Source: an uncultured Alteromonadaceae bacterium (GTDB lineage: Bacteria > Pseudomonadota > Gammaproteobacteria > Enterobacterales > Alteromonadaceae). Taken from it: a stretch of DNA of 64,000 bases. Below are positions 55,999 to 64,000 of this stretch, in pieces. Each line of letters begins with the position of its first letter. Within the stretch, counting starts at the first letter, position 1. The stretch is taken from positions 304,001-368,000 of the forward strand of contig CAJXMO010000001.1 of assembly GCA_913056495.1 (NCBI GenBank). The letters are read 5' to 3'. The notes beneath the pieces were generated by a model. It was not told the origin of the DNA and did not search any database. It saw only the letters and a list, made by a program, of their open reading frames with translations. The translations under genes and the position numbers were made by a program.

Positions 55999-56274
55999 GC
56001 GATTTTTTCAAAAAAAACGTTCAAATGTTAAGCTAACTTTTGCAGTCTCTCATTAATCGCTTATACTCAAGAAATAGGTAGAGAATGAGGGGCTGTAGTA
56101 TGAGCTCATTTTTTTATAGTTACACTTCCACACATCAAATTCCCCTGAGTTTTATAAGTGTTCAATATAGCTTGTTAAAACCATCGAATATTTTTAGTCA
56201 TCATCTGATTAAGGTGAAGTCGTCATTGCGTTTTAATAATGCATATCAACCCCTTGTAGAAAAGGATGATTCAA
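55999..56274 (+). other. Leader region of the minor-pilin operon
   Basis: A 276-bp spacer between ispH and pilV. A 62-codon frame from ATG 56100 (GAGGGG upstream) runs into the start of pilV, but its sequence shows no family, signal or membrane pattern. No clear sigma70 or sigma54 promoter was recognised. Confidence 0.35.
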
Positions 56275-56844
56275 ATGCGTTGTCCTAAACGCCATCAAAC
56301 AGGCTTTACAGTTGTAGAGCTGATAGTCGCAATGGCGGTATTAGCCATAGGCATTGCTGGTGCAGTTGCGACACAAGCGACTGCTAAGCGCAACAGTGTG
56401 GATGCCGGTCAGCGTTCGACTGCTATGTATATGGCGCATGATATTATGGAAAGGATGAGGCTGAATAAAACTCTGATTGATAGTTATCAGGGCAGTGATT
56501 ATGGTACTGCAGCTTTTTCGGTAGAATCGACAAAAAACTGTCTCTCTACTACACCTTGCACACCCGCAGAATTAGTCGTATATGATACCTTGCAATGGCA
56601 CTGGTTGTTAAAAAAAGGACAGGTCAGCTTAACTTCAGAAGAATCGACCGTTGGGTTATTAAAGCCTACCGGTTGTATTCAGACGGTTGGCGGCGAAGTA
56701 ACTGTCGTGATTAGTTGGTTATCTCGTGAGTCTACGGTTGATGCGGCCGCGTCTGATAATGACAATAAAACCGATTTTGAAAAAGCTTGTGGTGATGCCG
56801 GCGATAAGCGGCGACAGGTGAGCTACACCTCATATATGTTTTAG
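56275..56844 (+). CDS. pilV: Type IV pilus minor pilin PilV
   Basis: 189 aa from ATG 56275, with AAAGGA at 56261-56266 as ribosome binding site; an ATG three codons earlier overlaps that site. The prepilin leader is MRCPKRHQTG, cut before FTVVELIVAM with Glu at +5. The PilV-type hydrophobic stem continues LAIGIAGAVATQATAKRNSV. Later cysteines (CLSTTPC, CIQT, ACGD) may form disulphides. Processed by PilD, it would join PilW, PilX, PilE and PilY1 in the priming complex at the pilus tip. Confidence 0.9.
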   Translation: MRCPKRHQTGFTVVELIVAMAVLAIGIAGAVATQATAKRNSVDAGQRSTAMYMAHDIMERMRLNKTLIDSYQGSDYGTAAFSVESTKNCLSTTPCTPAELVVYDTLQWHWLLKKGQVSLTSEESTVGLLKPTGCIQTVGGEVTVVISWLSRESTVDAAASDNDNKTDFEKACGDAGDKRRQVSYTSYMF

Positions 56845-56852
56845 GGACTGAG

Positions 56853-57890
56853 ATGATAAAAGCAAGACGAACCATATCTGGATTTTCACTGACTGAGCTG
56901 ATGGTTGTGATGGCTGTCGGTTTGTTAATCTTCAGTGGCGTGATAGGGCTATTGATTGCATCAGATGAAACCGTTGATGATACGGTTCAACGTGGTGAAC
57001 TCCAGGAAAACGGTCGTATTGCCATGTCTATGATAGCTCGCGATATTATGATGAGCGGTTATTTAGGGCGCTATACCGGAAAAGAAATTCACCAAAGCGG
57101 GGCCGATACGCAGGCGGTGACGCTCAATTCGGTTGATGGTAATAAAGTGGCGATATCCGGTACCGACTGTATTGGCGGTGGGATGAACAATGCTACATTT
57201 TTTATTGAGAATAGTGACTTTCATTTCAGAACGCTGTGGGGGATGAATGTCGAGAGCAGCAATATATTCAGTGATTGTATATCAGATGCTAAAACTGGCT
57301 CAGATGCTATTCAGGTTAAAAGAGCAATGGGACAGGAAGTGATCTCTGGCAATGAAGATGGGCGTCGAATTTATTTAATTTCTACTGAAAACCAAGCTGT
57401 ATTTTATGCTGGCTCGGACCCAACGCCTTCATTAGAAGACGGTTTAATCTCTGAGTATCAACATCATGTTTATTATGTCGCTGAAGAAACCCGCGGCGAT
57501 AACCTTATTCCAGTTCTCAGACGTAAATATCTGTATAAGGCTGAATCGGATACAGGCGCGCAAGCAAAGTTAAAGGCTTATAGTTTAGTGGAAGGGATTG
57601 AACGATTAGGGTTTATGTATGGCATTGATTCAGATGGTGACAGCATTGTTAATTATTACGAGCCGGCCGATAATTTGACTCGTGAGCATTGGGAAAAAGA
57701 TGGCTTTGACATTATTGCAGTCAGAATTCATATGTTGGTTCGAGCTATCCGGCCTAGCTCAAATGTAACTAATACGAACACCTACGATTTAGGTGGTTAT
57801 ACGGTTACGGTTGATGATAAGTACCGGCGAGTATTAATGACTCAAACCGTGAGTATACTAAATGCAGGAGAGTATTCGTGGCGCAGTTAA
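56853..57890 (+). CDS. pilW: Type IV pilus minor pilin PilW
   Basis: 345 aa. The leader MIKARRTISG is cut before FSLTELMVVMAVGLL (Glu +5). ELQENGRIAMSMIARDIMMSGYLGR is the PilW family hallmark after the stem. The large C-terminal domain is typical for PilW, the biggest minor pilin. It starts 8 bp after pilV and its end overlaps pilX by 13 bp. Confidence 0.93.
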   Translation: MIKARRTISGFSLTELMVVMAVGLLIFSGVIGLLIASDETVDDTVQRGELQENGRIAMSMIARDIMMSGYLGRYTGKEIHQSGADTQAVTLNSVDGNKVAISGTDCIGGGMNNATFFIENSDFHFRTLWGMNVESSNIFSDCISDAKTGSDAIQVKRAMGQEVISGNEDGRRIYLISTENQAVFYAGSDPTPSLEDGLISEYQHHVYYVAEETRGDNLIPVLRRKYLYKAESDTGAQAKLKAYSLVEGIERLGFMYGIDSDGDSIVNYYEPADNLTREHWEKDGFDIIAVRIHMLVRAIRPSSNVTNTNTYDLGGYTVTVDDKYRRVLMTQTVSILNAGEYSWRS

Positions 57891-58351
57891 AGCTAGCTTA
57901 TCGAAAACAACAAGGCGCGGCACTTGCTGTGGCTTTGGTATTAATGGTCGTGCTGACAGGTTTGGCCGTTACTTTAATGTATAACAGCTCGCTGGATACG
58001 AAAATGGCGCATGCTGCGGTCGTGAAAAAGAATTCACTTAATGCGAGCCTTGGTGGTGCTGATGAATTTGTGCAAAAAGCGCATAATTCCGAATTTGACG
58101 GGAAAAATCCATTGACCTTAAATTCTGATATTGCTGCTGTTGATTTAAGCATTGAAAATTTAAGTGCTGAAGGTGAATCCCTAATACCTGAACCCACTAA
58201 TTGTCCGCATATGAGTCAGGCAGAAGCGAGTGATTCTTATATTAGATGTAATCGCTTTCAAATCAGAGCAACACATGAGTTTGGCAGGAATAACAAAGCA
58301 AGTACGGAAATTGTTACCGGCGTAGCCAGTCAGATTCCAGGGGAAAGTTAA
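57878..58351 (+). CDS. pilX: Type IV pilus minor pilin PilX
   Basis: 157 aa with a GTG start and AGGAG 7 nt upstream. KQQGAALAVALVLMVVLTGLAVTLM is the PilX N-terminal form, in which the classical Glu at +5 is absent and the leader is Gly-cut (QQG-AAL). Residues SLDTKMA and the later Asn/Asp-rich part follow the family. PilX cooperates with PilW and PilY1 in pilus priming and attachment. Confidence 0.88.
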   Translation: MAQLKLAYRKQQGAALAVALVLMVVLTGLAVTLMYNSSLDTKMAHAAVVKKNSLNASLGGADEFVQKAHNSEFDGKNPLTLNSDIAAVDLSIENLSAEGESLIPEPTNCPHMSQAEASDSYIRCNRFQIRATHEFGRNNKASTEIVTGVASQIPGES

Positions 58352-58352
58352 G

Positions 58353-61300
58353 ATGGTTAGTCAATTAAAATCTTTATTCAAATTAAGCTTGCTGGTTGCT
58401 TTATTAAACCCAAATACATCATATGCGGAAGACATTGACCTTTATGTTCGGAGTATTGCAGACAGAGTGGGAACTGCGCCTCAGGTACTGATTATTTTTG
58501 ACAACTCCGGCAGTATGGCGAACTCTGAAACTGTAAAATCGAGCTATGATCCGGCTGTTAGTTACGATGGTTTCTATGATAATGGTGCTAATGACAGAGC
58601 TGTGTTTTTTGCAGTGGGTGCTGTTGGTTTAGAGCAACTACCGGTACCGGATGATGAAAGACGTTTCAATGAGCTGATCAACGCCTGTAATCAATCCTTT
58701 ATTCCGCTCTACGGTTTATGGGAAAACGATGCAGACAGTTCAATTGTAAAAAACGGATATACCTTAGAAAGTGAGGCTGCTGATGGGGTGAACCCTTACC
58801 TTGGTTACACTCTGATTGAAGGTGGGCAAGGATTTTATGCTGACCGGGTTGGTGAGTATTACAGTACGGGTAATGACAAGTTAACCTGGCAAAGTTTGCG
58901 TTTAAATAATGGTATGAATGCAACTGACATTATGGAATGTCTTGGTGATGTCTTAAAAGGCGATCAGGCTAACCCTGGAGAATTTGGCGCACAAAATGGT
59001 GGAGGCACACCGGTTGGAGATGGCTTTCCGGTTGAGGGATATAAAGTCGGTGGGGATGCGATTACTCACCTCCCAGCCGATCATGAAGATTATGCGGACT
59101 ATAAAGCCGATTTTTCAAAAGTAAACACGGTAACATTATATTCAGGTAATTACCTGAACTGGTTAACGTCAGAAACCGATTATTCAGATACTTCTGATGA
59201 TGTTGAAGAAAAAAGTCGACTGGAGATTGCACAGGAAGCGATTTCTTCTGTTATCAACGCGACTGCAAATGTTGATTTTGGACTGGCGCTATTCAACTTA
59301 AATCATGAAGAAGAGGGCAGCAATGATGGTGGTCGAATCGTATCAAAAATACAAACGCGGACAGCGCTTGAAACCGATACTTTATTAAACACTATCAGTG
59401 ATATTCAGGCAGAAACCAATACACCATTATGTGAAACCTTATATGAGGCATATCGTTATTTTGGTGGTGAGTCAGTGCAGTATGGCAATGAGAATGGCAC
59501 AGGGAGTCCAAATACAGTTATATTGCCCGAAAAAGACAGTACAGCAGAAGAGTCCAATACCTATATTTCACCCTTTGGTAATAATTGCCGTAACGAGAGC
59601 TATGTGATTATTATTACTGATGGAGCGCCAACCGTAGATAGTAACGCTAATGGTGCGATTGCTTCATTACCCGGTGCTAATACAAATTATGTGACTCAAG
59701 ACAGCTATCTGCCGGTACTTTCGCACTGGATGGTTAATAATGATGTAAATGCAAACTTAGATGGCAATCAGCATGTTGTCACTTATACAATTGGCTTTGC
59801 TTTACCTGAACCTACCTTAGACCCGGATACAGGTGAACCTGTTACTACCTTTGTTGATGCCGAACCTATCCTAATTGAGACAGCTGAAAAAGGCGAGGGC
59901 GCTTATTATGCTGCAAGTGATCCCAGTGAGTTGGCCTCAGCATTACAAAAAGCGCTGTTGAGTATCATAGAAGAGAGTGCTTCGTTCACTTCGCCTTCTG
60001 TTGCATCTAATAATTTTGATCAGACCCGAAGTCTGGACAGTGTTTATTATTCAATGTTTTTCCCAAATGACGGCCCGCGCTGGCCAGGTAATCTGAAAAA
60101 ATTAAAAGTCACCAATAATGCAGTTGTAGATGAAAATGGTGTATATGCGATCGATAACAACGGTAACATTGTTAGCTCTGCATACACTTTTTGGGGCGGG
60201 ACATCACAGTGTACAGGTGAATTAACCAGTTGTGCTGACGGTAATGATGTTGATCGAGGTGGTGTGGCAGAATATTTGTCATCAGTAACCCCGGCGAACA
60301 GGAATATTAAATTTGATAAAGCATCGTCGACACTAGCGTCTTTTACAAAAACAAATATTCCAGGCTCAGGATCCGATACGGATATCCTTACCGCTTTTGG
60401 TGTACCGACTTCTGAGTTAGATTTCGAAGACGCAGCCTCTATGATTAAGTGGGTCCGCGGTGAAGATATTTATGATGAAGATAATGACACCAATACAACA
60501 ACCCGGACGGATATATTCGGTGACCCGCTTCACTCAAAACCTTTAGTACTTAACTATGGCGGCTCGAGTGCGGATAACCAGGATTTAAGAATAGTTGTTG
60601 GCACCAATGCTGGCTTTTTACATATGTTTGATGACCAAGGCACCAGCATAGTTGAAAACTGGGCGTTTATGCCACAATCGCTATTTAGTAACATTTATAC
60701 CCTCAAAGAGAACAATTCGGGTGATAACAAAGTTTATGGTATGGACGGCTCTCCGATTGCGCATATTGAGGATACTGATGGCGTTATAGGTGAGGGTGAT
60801 AAAGTATGGCTTTACACAGGGATGCGTCGTGGGGGTAATCAATATTTTGGATTTGATGTCACAACCCCCAGCTCTCCGAGTCTTATGTGGAGTATTACCG
60901 GAGGCAGTAGTGAATTCCCAACTCTGGGGCAATCCTGGTCTCAACCTAATATAGCTTATATTAAAATGGCCAGCCACAGTGATGCCAAACCTGTATTAAT
61001 ATTTGGCGCAGGCTATGTTAATGATAGTGATTCAACCGCCGCTAATACTTTGGGCCGTGGAGTGTACATTGTTGACGCTGAAACCGGTGCCAGACTTTGG
61101 AGTTTTACACCTGATAGCACACTTTCAAACAATACTGTGGTTAATATGCTCGATGCTATGCCTGCTAAAGTGTCTGCTTTAGATTCTGATTTTGACGGCT
61201 ATGTTGATCGCTTATATGCGTCAGATTTAGGGGGGAATTTATGGCGTATGGACTTATATAGTTCAGACACGAGTAAATGGACCGCTTATAAGTTAGCAAC

Positions 61301-62078
61301 CCTATCAGGTGAAGCGACTGCAGACAAACGAAAGTTTTTTAATGAACCGACGGTAGTCCGCACTTTCTTTAAAGAGAAAAAATTAGTTAGCATAGATGAT
61401 GGGGATACAACGAGTTCGGTCGTTATTTCGAAAGAAATCCCCTATGAAGGTATCTTACTGGGTAGTGGTGACAGAGCCGATCCTAATGGTCAAGGCGTTA
61501 ATAACAAATTATATCTGATTCAGGATCGAAATATTATCACCGATTCTTACACTACGCCGCCTTCGTGGAGTGGCATTACCGAAGATGATTTATTTGACAT
61601 GACAGACGACCCTTTTACCAGTGCAAGCAATGACTCTGAACGGGATGATATTATTATTAATGGCTTATCGACGGCAAAAGGCTGGTTTATTGATTTAACC
61701 CGTACAGGAGAGAAATCATTATCTTCAGCTCGAGTCATTGCCGGCGTCGCGTATTTTACTTCTTATACACCTCCGCCTGATTCGGTACTCTCTAATACCT
61801 GTGAAATTAAAGCCGGCGGCGGTGTGCTGTATGCGATGGATTTAAGCTATGGTACTCAGGTTTATGAGTGGCGTGAAAAGGATGTGGGGAATCGCATTCC
61901 GGATACACCTGTAACTTATGCAGGTGAAACTGAAGATGGCGAGAGTTTGTTATCTTTTATTGGGGTTGGACAGGGTGAAGACGGCACGGGTGTGATTAAA
62001 GCCCGAGCTTCAACTGGCGCACTGGACTTTGGTCTTAAGACTTATAAATTACATCAGAGAGTGACAGAACAAGAATGA
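58353..62078 (+). CDS. pilY1: PilY1-like pilus tip adhesin
   Basis: 1241 aa. Signal peptide (about 1-25, SYA-EDI). A von Willebrand A domain begins at [11 protein letters not shown], with MIDAS residues Asp50, Ser52 and Ser54. The C-terminal half (about 700-1230) is the PilY1 beta-propeller ([45 protein letters not shown]) with a calcium loop D944-S-D946-F-D948-G-Y-V-D952. PilY1 sits at the pilus tip, promotes extension and surface attachment, and can feed surface contact into c-di-GMP signalling. It overlaps pilE by 4 bp. Confidence 0.95.
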   Translation: MVSQLKSLFKLSLLVALLNPNTSYAEDIDLYVRSIADRVGTAPQVLIIFDNSGSMANSETVKSSYDPAVSYDGFYDNGANDRAVFFAVGAVGLEQLPVPDDERRFNELINACNQSFIPLYGLWENDADSSIVKNGYTLESEAADGVNPYLGYTLIEGGQGFYADRVGEYYSTGNDKLTWQSLRLNNGMNATDIMECLGDVLKGDQANPGEFGAQNGGGTPVGDGFPVEGYKVGGDAITHLPADHEDYADYKADFSKVNTVTLYSGNYLNWLTSETDYSDTSDDVEEKSRLEIAQEAISSVINATANVDFGLALFNLNHEEEGSNDGGRIVSKIQTRTALETDTLLNTISDIQAETNTPLCETLYEAYRYFGGESVQYGNENGTGSPNTVILPEKDSTAEESNTYISPFGNNCRNESYVIIITDGAPTVDSNANGAIASLPGANTNYVTQDSYLPVLSHWMVNNDVNANLDGNQHVVTYTIGFALPEPTLDPDTGEPVTTFVDAEPILIETAEKGEGAYYAASDPSELASALQKALLSIIEESASFTSPSVASNNFDQTRSLDSVYYSMFFPNDGPRWPGNLKKLKVTNNAVVDENGVYAIDNNGNIVSSAYTFWGGTSQCTGELTSCADGNDVDRGGVAEYLSSVTPANRNIKFDKASSTLASFTKTNIPGSGSDTDILTAFGVPTSELDFEDAASMIKWVRGEDIYDEDNDTNTTTRTDIFGDPLHSKPLVLNYGGSSADNQDLRIVVGTNAGFLHMFDDQGTSIVENWAFMPQSLFSNIYTLKENNSGDNKVYGMDGSPIAHIEDTDGVIGEGDKVWLYTGMRRGGNQYFGFDVTTPSSPSLMWSITGGSSEFPTLGQSWSQPNIAYIKMASHSDAKPVLIFGAGYVNDSDSTAANTLGRGVYIVDAETGARLWSFTPDSTLSNNTVVNMLDAMPAKVSALDSDFDGYVDRLYASDLGGNLWRMDLYSSDTSKWTAYKLATLSGEATADKRKFFNEPTVVRTFFKEKKLVSIDDGDTTSSVVISKEIPYEGILLGSGDRADPNGQGVNNKLYLIQDRNIITDSYTTPPSWSGITEDDLFDMTDDPFTSASNDSERDDIIINGLSTAKGWFIDLTRTGEKSLSSARVIAGVAYFTSYTPPPDSVLSNTCEIKAGGGVLYAMDLSYGTQVYEWREKDVGNRIPDTPVTYAGETEDGESLLSFIGVGQGEDGTGVIKARASTGALDFGLKTYKLHQRVTEQE

Positions 62079-62506
62079 AACAATCAGGATTTTCACTAAT
62101 TGAACTTATGGTTGCGGTCGCAATTGTCGGTATATTGGCGGCTATTGCAGTACCGGCTTATACCACTTATTACGCGCAGAGCTATCGAAGTGACGCATTG
62201 AGAGAATTAGTCCGAATAGTGAACCGTCAGGAAGAGTACTTTTCAGATCAGTTTACTTATGCCGGCGATATGACATTACTCGGCATGGATGCAGACCCAT
62301 ATGTTGTTGAAAGTGGTCAGTATACGATTGCTGTGGTGGATGCTGACACGGCAGATTTGACTCAGGGCTATACCTTAAAAGCGACTGCTAAAACCAATCA
62401 GGCAAGTAACGATCCGAGCTGTGTCACTATTAGCATAGATCACTTGGGGCAAAAATCTTCGACTGACTCTGATGGCAGTGATTCTACCAGTACCTGCTGG
62501 TACTAG
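62075..62506 (+). CDS. pilE: Type IV pilus minor pilin PilE
   Basis: 143 aa. Very short leader MKQSG, cut before [24 protein letters not shown] (Glu +5). [30 protein letters not shown] is typical of the PilE minor pilin that closes the pilVWXY1E operon. A C-terminal cysteine pair (DPSC...CWY) would form the D-region disulphide. The adjacent PilY1 supports minor rather than major pilin. Confidence 0.93.
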   Translation: MKQSGFSLIELMVAVAIVGILAAIAVPAYTTYYAQSYRSDALRELVRIVNRQEEYFSDQFTYAGDMTLLGMDADPYVVESGQYTIAVVDADTADLTQGYTLKATAKTNQASNDPSCVTISIDHLGQKSSTDSDGSDSTSTCWY

Positions 62507-62525
62507 ATATTCGGGAGTAAACTTT

Positions 62526-62819
62526 ATGATTAAATTTAAGGTTATCTGCGTGAGTATAATTGCTCTGTATCATAGCTCTGTTTTTGCGCAAGATTATAAG
62601 TGTTATGTTGAGTTAGCTGATAAAACCAAAAAAGTCGCATTGGCGAATATTGATAGTGGAATAGCAAAAGACGCTGCGAATAAACTTTTATCAAATGGTG
62701 CATTTGCACCGGATGGAAAAACTAAATTAAACGTTGTTAAAGTGGAAGAATGTGTCCCCTTCAGACAAAAATTTAATTCTTATAAAGCCAGATTATTAGA
62801 TAAAAAAACGCCGTTTTAG
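62526..62819 (+). CDS. tapY2: TapY2-like small periplasmic pilus protein
   Basis: 97 aa from ATG 62526, which follows GGGAG; a longer frame begins inside pilE without a site. A signal peptide (about 1-20, VFA-QDY) is followed by DYKCYVELADKTKKVAL. A small exported protein with an early Y-K-C-Y-V-E-L segment after the pilY1-pilE pair fits the TapY2 group described with type IV pili of Aeromonas and Shewanella. A second cysteine (EECV) may pair with the first. Its TAG overlaps the stop of the opposing FimT gene. Confidence 0.72.
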   Translation: MIKFKVICVSIIALYHSSVFAQDYKCYVELADKTKKVALANIDSGIAKDAANKLLSNGAFAPDGKTKLNVVKVEECVPFRQKFNSYKARLLDKKTPF

Positions 62820-63379
62820 CTGCTGCAGCTGATATGATCATTATTGTGATAAATTTCATCTTTACCATCACCGTCTAAATCATGTGAGAGCTTAGGTCGT
62901 CCGCTCAAACTTATGATAACAGCTCTTGCATAATCTTCTTCATTATCATTATCTGGGCAAGCCCGGAAAGTGCCGCTTAGGCCATTGAGTGTGCCGTCAG
63001 CATCATAACGAATATTATCCCCACCACTAAACGTGATAAGGTCAGAGTAGCTGTGATAATCCCGGATTAAAATCATTTTATCTGTTTCAGCCTGATAGAT
63101 TTGGTTTCTGTCTTCATCTATAAAAATACTATAACCATCGCTCCAATTGTTATCACATTCTCCTGAGTTTGATATATGACAGAGTACGACTTGAGTCTCA
63201 AATTGAATCGCGTGGTTGCGAGATAACAAAATGTCCTGAGATAAGTTATATACCTGATTGTTGATCCGAGCTTGAATTAAAGTTTCTTGTAAGGTTGGAA
63301 TACCTGTTAACAGTAAAATTAATATCAAGGCAACAGATATGGTTAATTCCAGAAGGTTAAATCCGTTTAGACATCGCAT
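62816..63379 (-). CDS. GspH/FimT family pseudopilin (copy 1)
   Basis: 187 aa from ATG 63379; an ATG three codons earlier overlaps the GGATGAT that serves as ribosome binding site, as in pilV. Leader MRCLNG is cut before FNLLELTISVALILILLLTGIPTL (Glu +5). The FimT fold follows, with LSRNHAIQFETQVVLCHIS. The tail reads ISLSGRPKLSHDLDGDGKDE then HISC: a GRP-K motif where DNA-binding FimT proteins have a basic G-R-x-R motif, followed by an EF-hand-like DxDGDGxxE loop. A role in minor pilin assembly or DNA uptake is inferred. Confidence 0.88.
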   Translation of the reverse strand: MRCLNGFNLLELTISVALILILLLTGIPTLQETLIQARINNQVYNLSQDILLSRNHAIQFETQVVLCHISNSGECDNNWSDGYSIFIDEDRNQIYQAETDKMILIRDYHSYSDLITFSGGDNIRYDADGTLNGLSGTFRACPDNDNEEDYARAVIISLSGRPKLSHDLDGDGKDEIYHNNDHISCSS

Positions 63380-63470
63380 AATTATCATCCATAATAAAAG
63401 CTACAATAAGTATGGATGAAATTTGCCGGTTTGCCAGATTTTATCGATGGGGCTTAATCAATAAGTATAG

Positions 63471-64000
63471 TTATGAACAACTGATATGATTGCTTGCACT
63501 GGCAAGTTCATCTTTACCATCTCCATCAATATCCTCAGAAGCGCGCGGCCGCCCACTGATATTAAGTAAGATAGCTCTTGAGTAATCTTCGGGGTTATCG
63601 ATTGTGGGGCAATATTTAAAAACAGCCAACTCTTCGTTAGTTAAAACTGTAGAAATCAGTCCATCAAAGCCGTACTGTAAGGCGTTTCCATCAGTGAATA
63701 CTAAGGTATCGTTATTATTTTGTATATCTCTGACAATTAATTTTTCGTCGTCCGCTGCATCAAATTGTCGGTTGGCATTAGCGTCCATAAATACGGTGTA
63801 GCCTTTACTCCAGTCACCATCGCAAACATTGGTAGAGCTTAAATGGCACAAAGTCACTGTACTTTCATAGCTGACTGCATAGCTTCTGGAGCTCATAATA
63901 TCTTTATTCAGCTCATATATTGCAGAGTTAACCCGGTTAGAGACAATGGTATCTAATAATGTCGGTACACCGAGGGTTATTACAACTGCAATAATTACTA
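63471..64000 (-). CDS. GspH/FimT family pseudopilin (copy 2, cut by window edge)
   Basis: The frame is open to the right edge, so at least 175 residues are present and only the leader and first part of the stem are missing: VIIAVVITLGVPTLLDTIVSNRVNSAIYEL is seen before the internal ATG at 63894-63896. It is a close relative of copy 1: DIMSSRSYAVSYESTVTLCHLSS, VFMDANANRQFD, ILLNISGRPRASEDIDGDGKDE and a HISCS end. Here the basic motif is GRPR, the form linked to DNA binding in FimT. The two genes are about 90 bp apart on the same strand. Confidence 0.88.
   Translation of the reverse strand, partial: VIIAVVITLGVPTLLDTIVSNRVNSAIYELNKDIMSSRSYAVSYESTVTLCHLSSTNVCDGDWSKGYTVFMDANANRQFDAADDEKLIVRDIQNNNDTLVFTDGNALQYGFDGLISTVLTNEELAVFKYCPTIDNPEDYSRAILLNISGRPRASEDIDGDGKDELASASNHISCS

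Noticed and set aside
56085..56288. 67-codon frame before pilV
   Set aside because: A GAGGGG precedes an internal ATG at 56100, but the peptide has no features and runs into pilV; kept only as a leader note.
1..64000. CRISPR arrays and defence islands
   Set aside because: No regularly spaced repeats were seen, and no restriction, Cas, toxin-antitoxin or Abi gene was recognised.

Overview
The window looks like chromosomal DNA of a marine gammaproteobacterium of the Alteromonadales type. I infer this from low-to-medium GC and a family set typical of that group: CsiV next to Mfd, DUF4197, a TapY2-like pilus protein, FxsA, EpmA/EpmB/EF-P and AsmA-like proteins. I cannot name a genus. Gene order is mostly ordinary housekeeping, broken by islands of signalling, envelope and repeat DNA.

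Layout. 1-3.1 kb: lipid-linked glycosylation set (GT39 cut by the left edge, GT2, flippase-like protein) and a MarC protein. 3.1-3.7 kb: mosaic of interspersed repeats. 3.7-11.8 kb: secreted subtilase, two large c-di-GMP proteins, tRNA-Arg(CCU), DUF4197. 11.9-16.8 kb: csiV-mfd. 17-18.2 kb: a MITE-like element directly upstream of a diguanylate cyclase whose sensor closely matches the plant ethylene receptor. 18.2-24 kb: argD with candidate ArgR boxes, then mtnN, a CbiB-like gene, adenosine kinase and ahcY (SAH/adenosine recycling). 24.4-27.7 kb: epmA, efp and epmB. 27.8-36.5 kb: small genes of little known function, prmA, accBC-aroQ, cutA, fxsA and a large AsmA-like protein. 36.6-39.9 kb: retropepsin-like lipoprotein, transglutaminase-like 7TM protein and ATP-grasp ligase in one operon. 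40-45 kb: OlsF-like bifunctional acyltransferase, LpxH-like phosphoesterase, a coiled-coil membrane protein and an M28 peptidase homologue lacking its catalytic glutamates. 45-48 kb: a fourth c-di-GMP protein. 48-56 kb: rpsT, murJ, ribF-ileS-lspA-fkpB-ispH. 56-64 kb: minor pilin operon pilV-pilW-pilX-pilY1-pilE-tapY2 facing two tandem FimT pseudopilins, the second cut by the right edge.

Shared themes are surface life and envelope upkeep: four c-di-GMP proteins and a complete minor-pilin/PilY1 set would control attachment and twitching, while the glycosyltransferases, acyltransferase, MurJ, LspA, AsmA and the retropepsin cassette act on the envelope. The most unusual item is the ethylene-receptor-like diguanylate cyclase. 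The retropepsin cassette, the M28 probable pseudoenzyme and the FimT pair are next.
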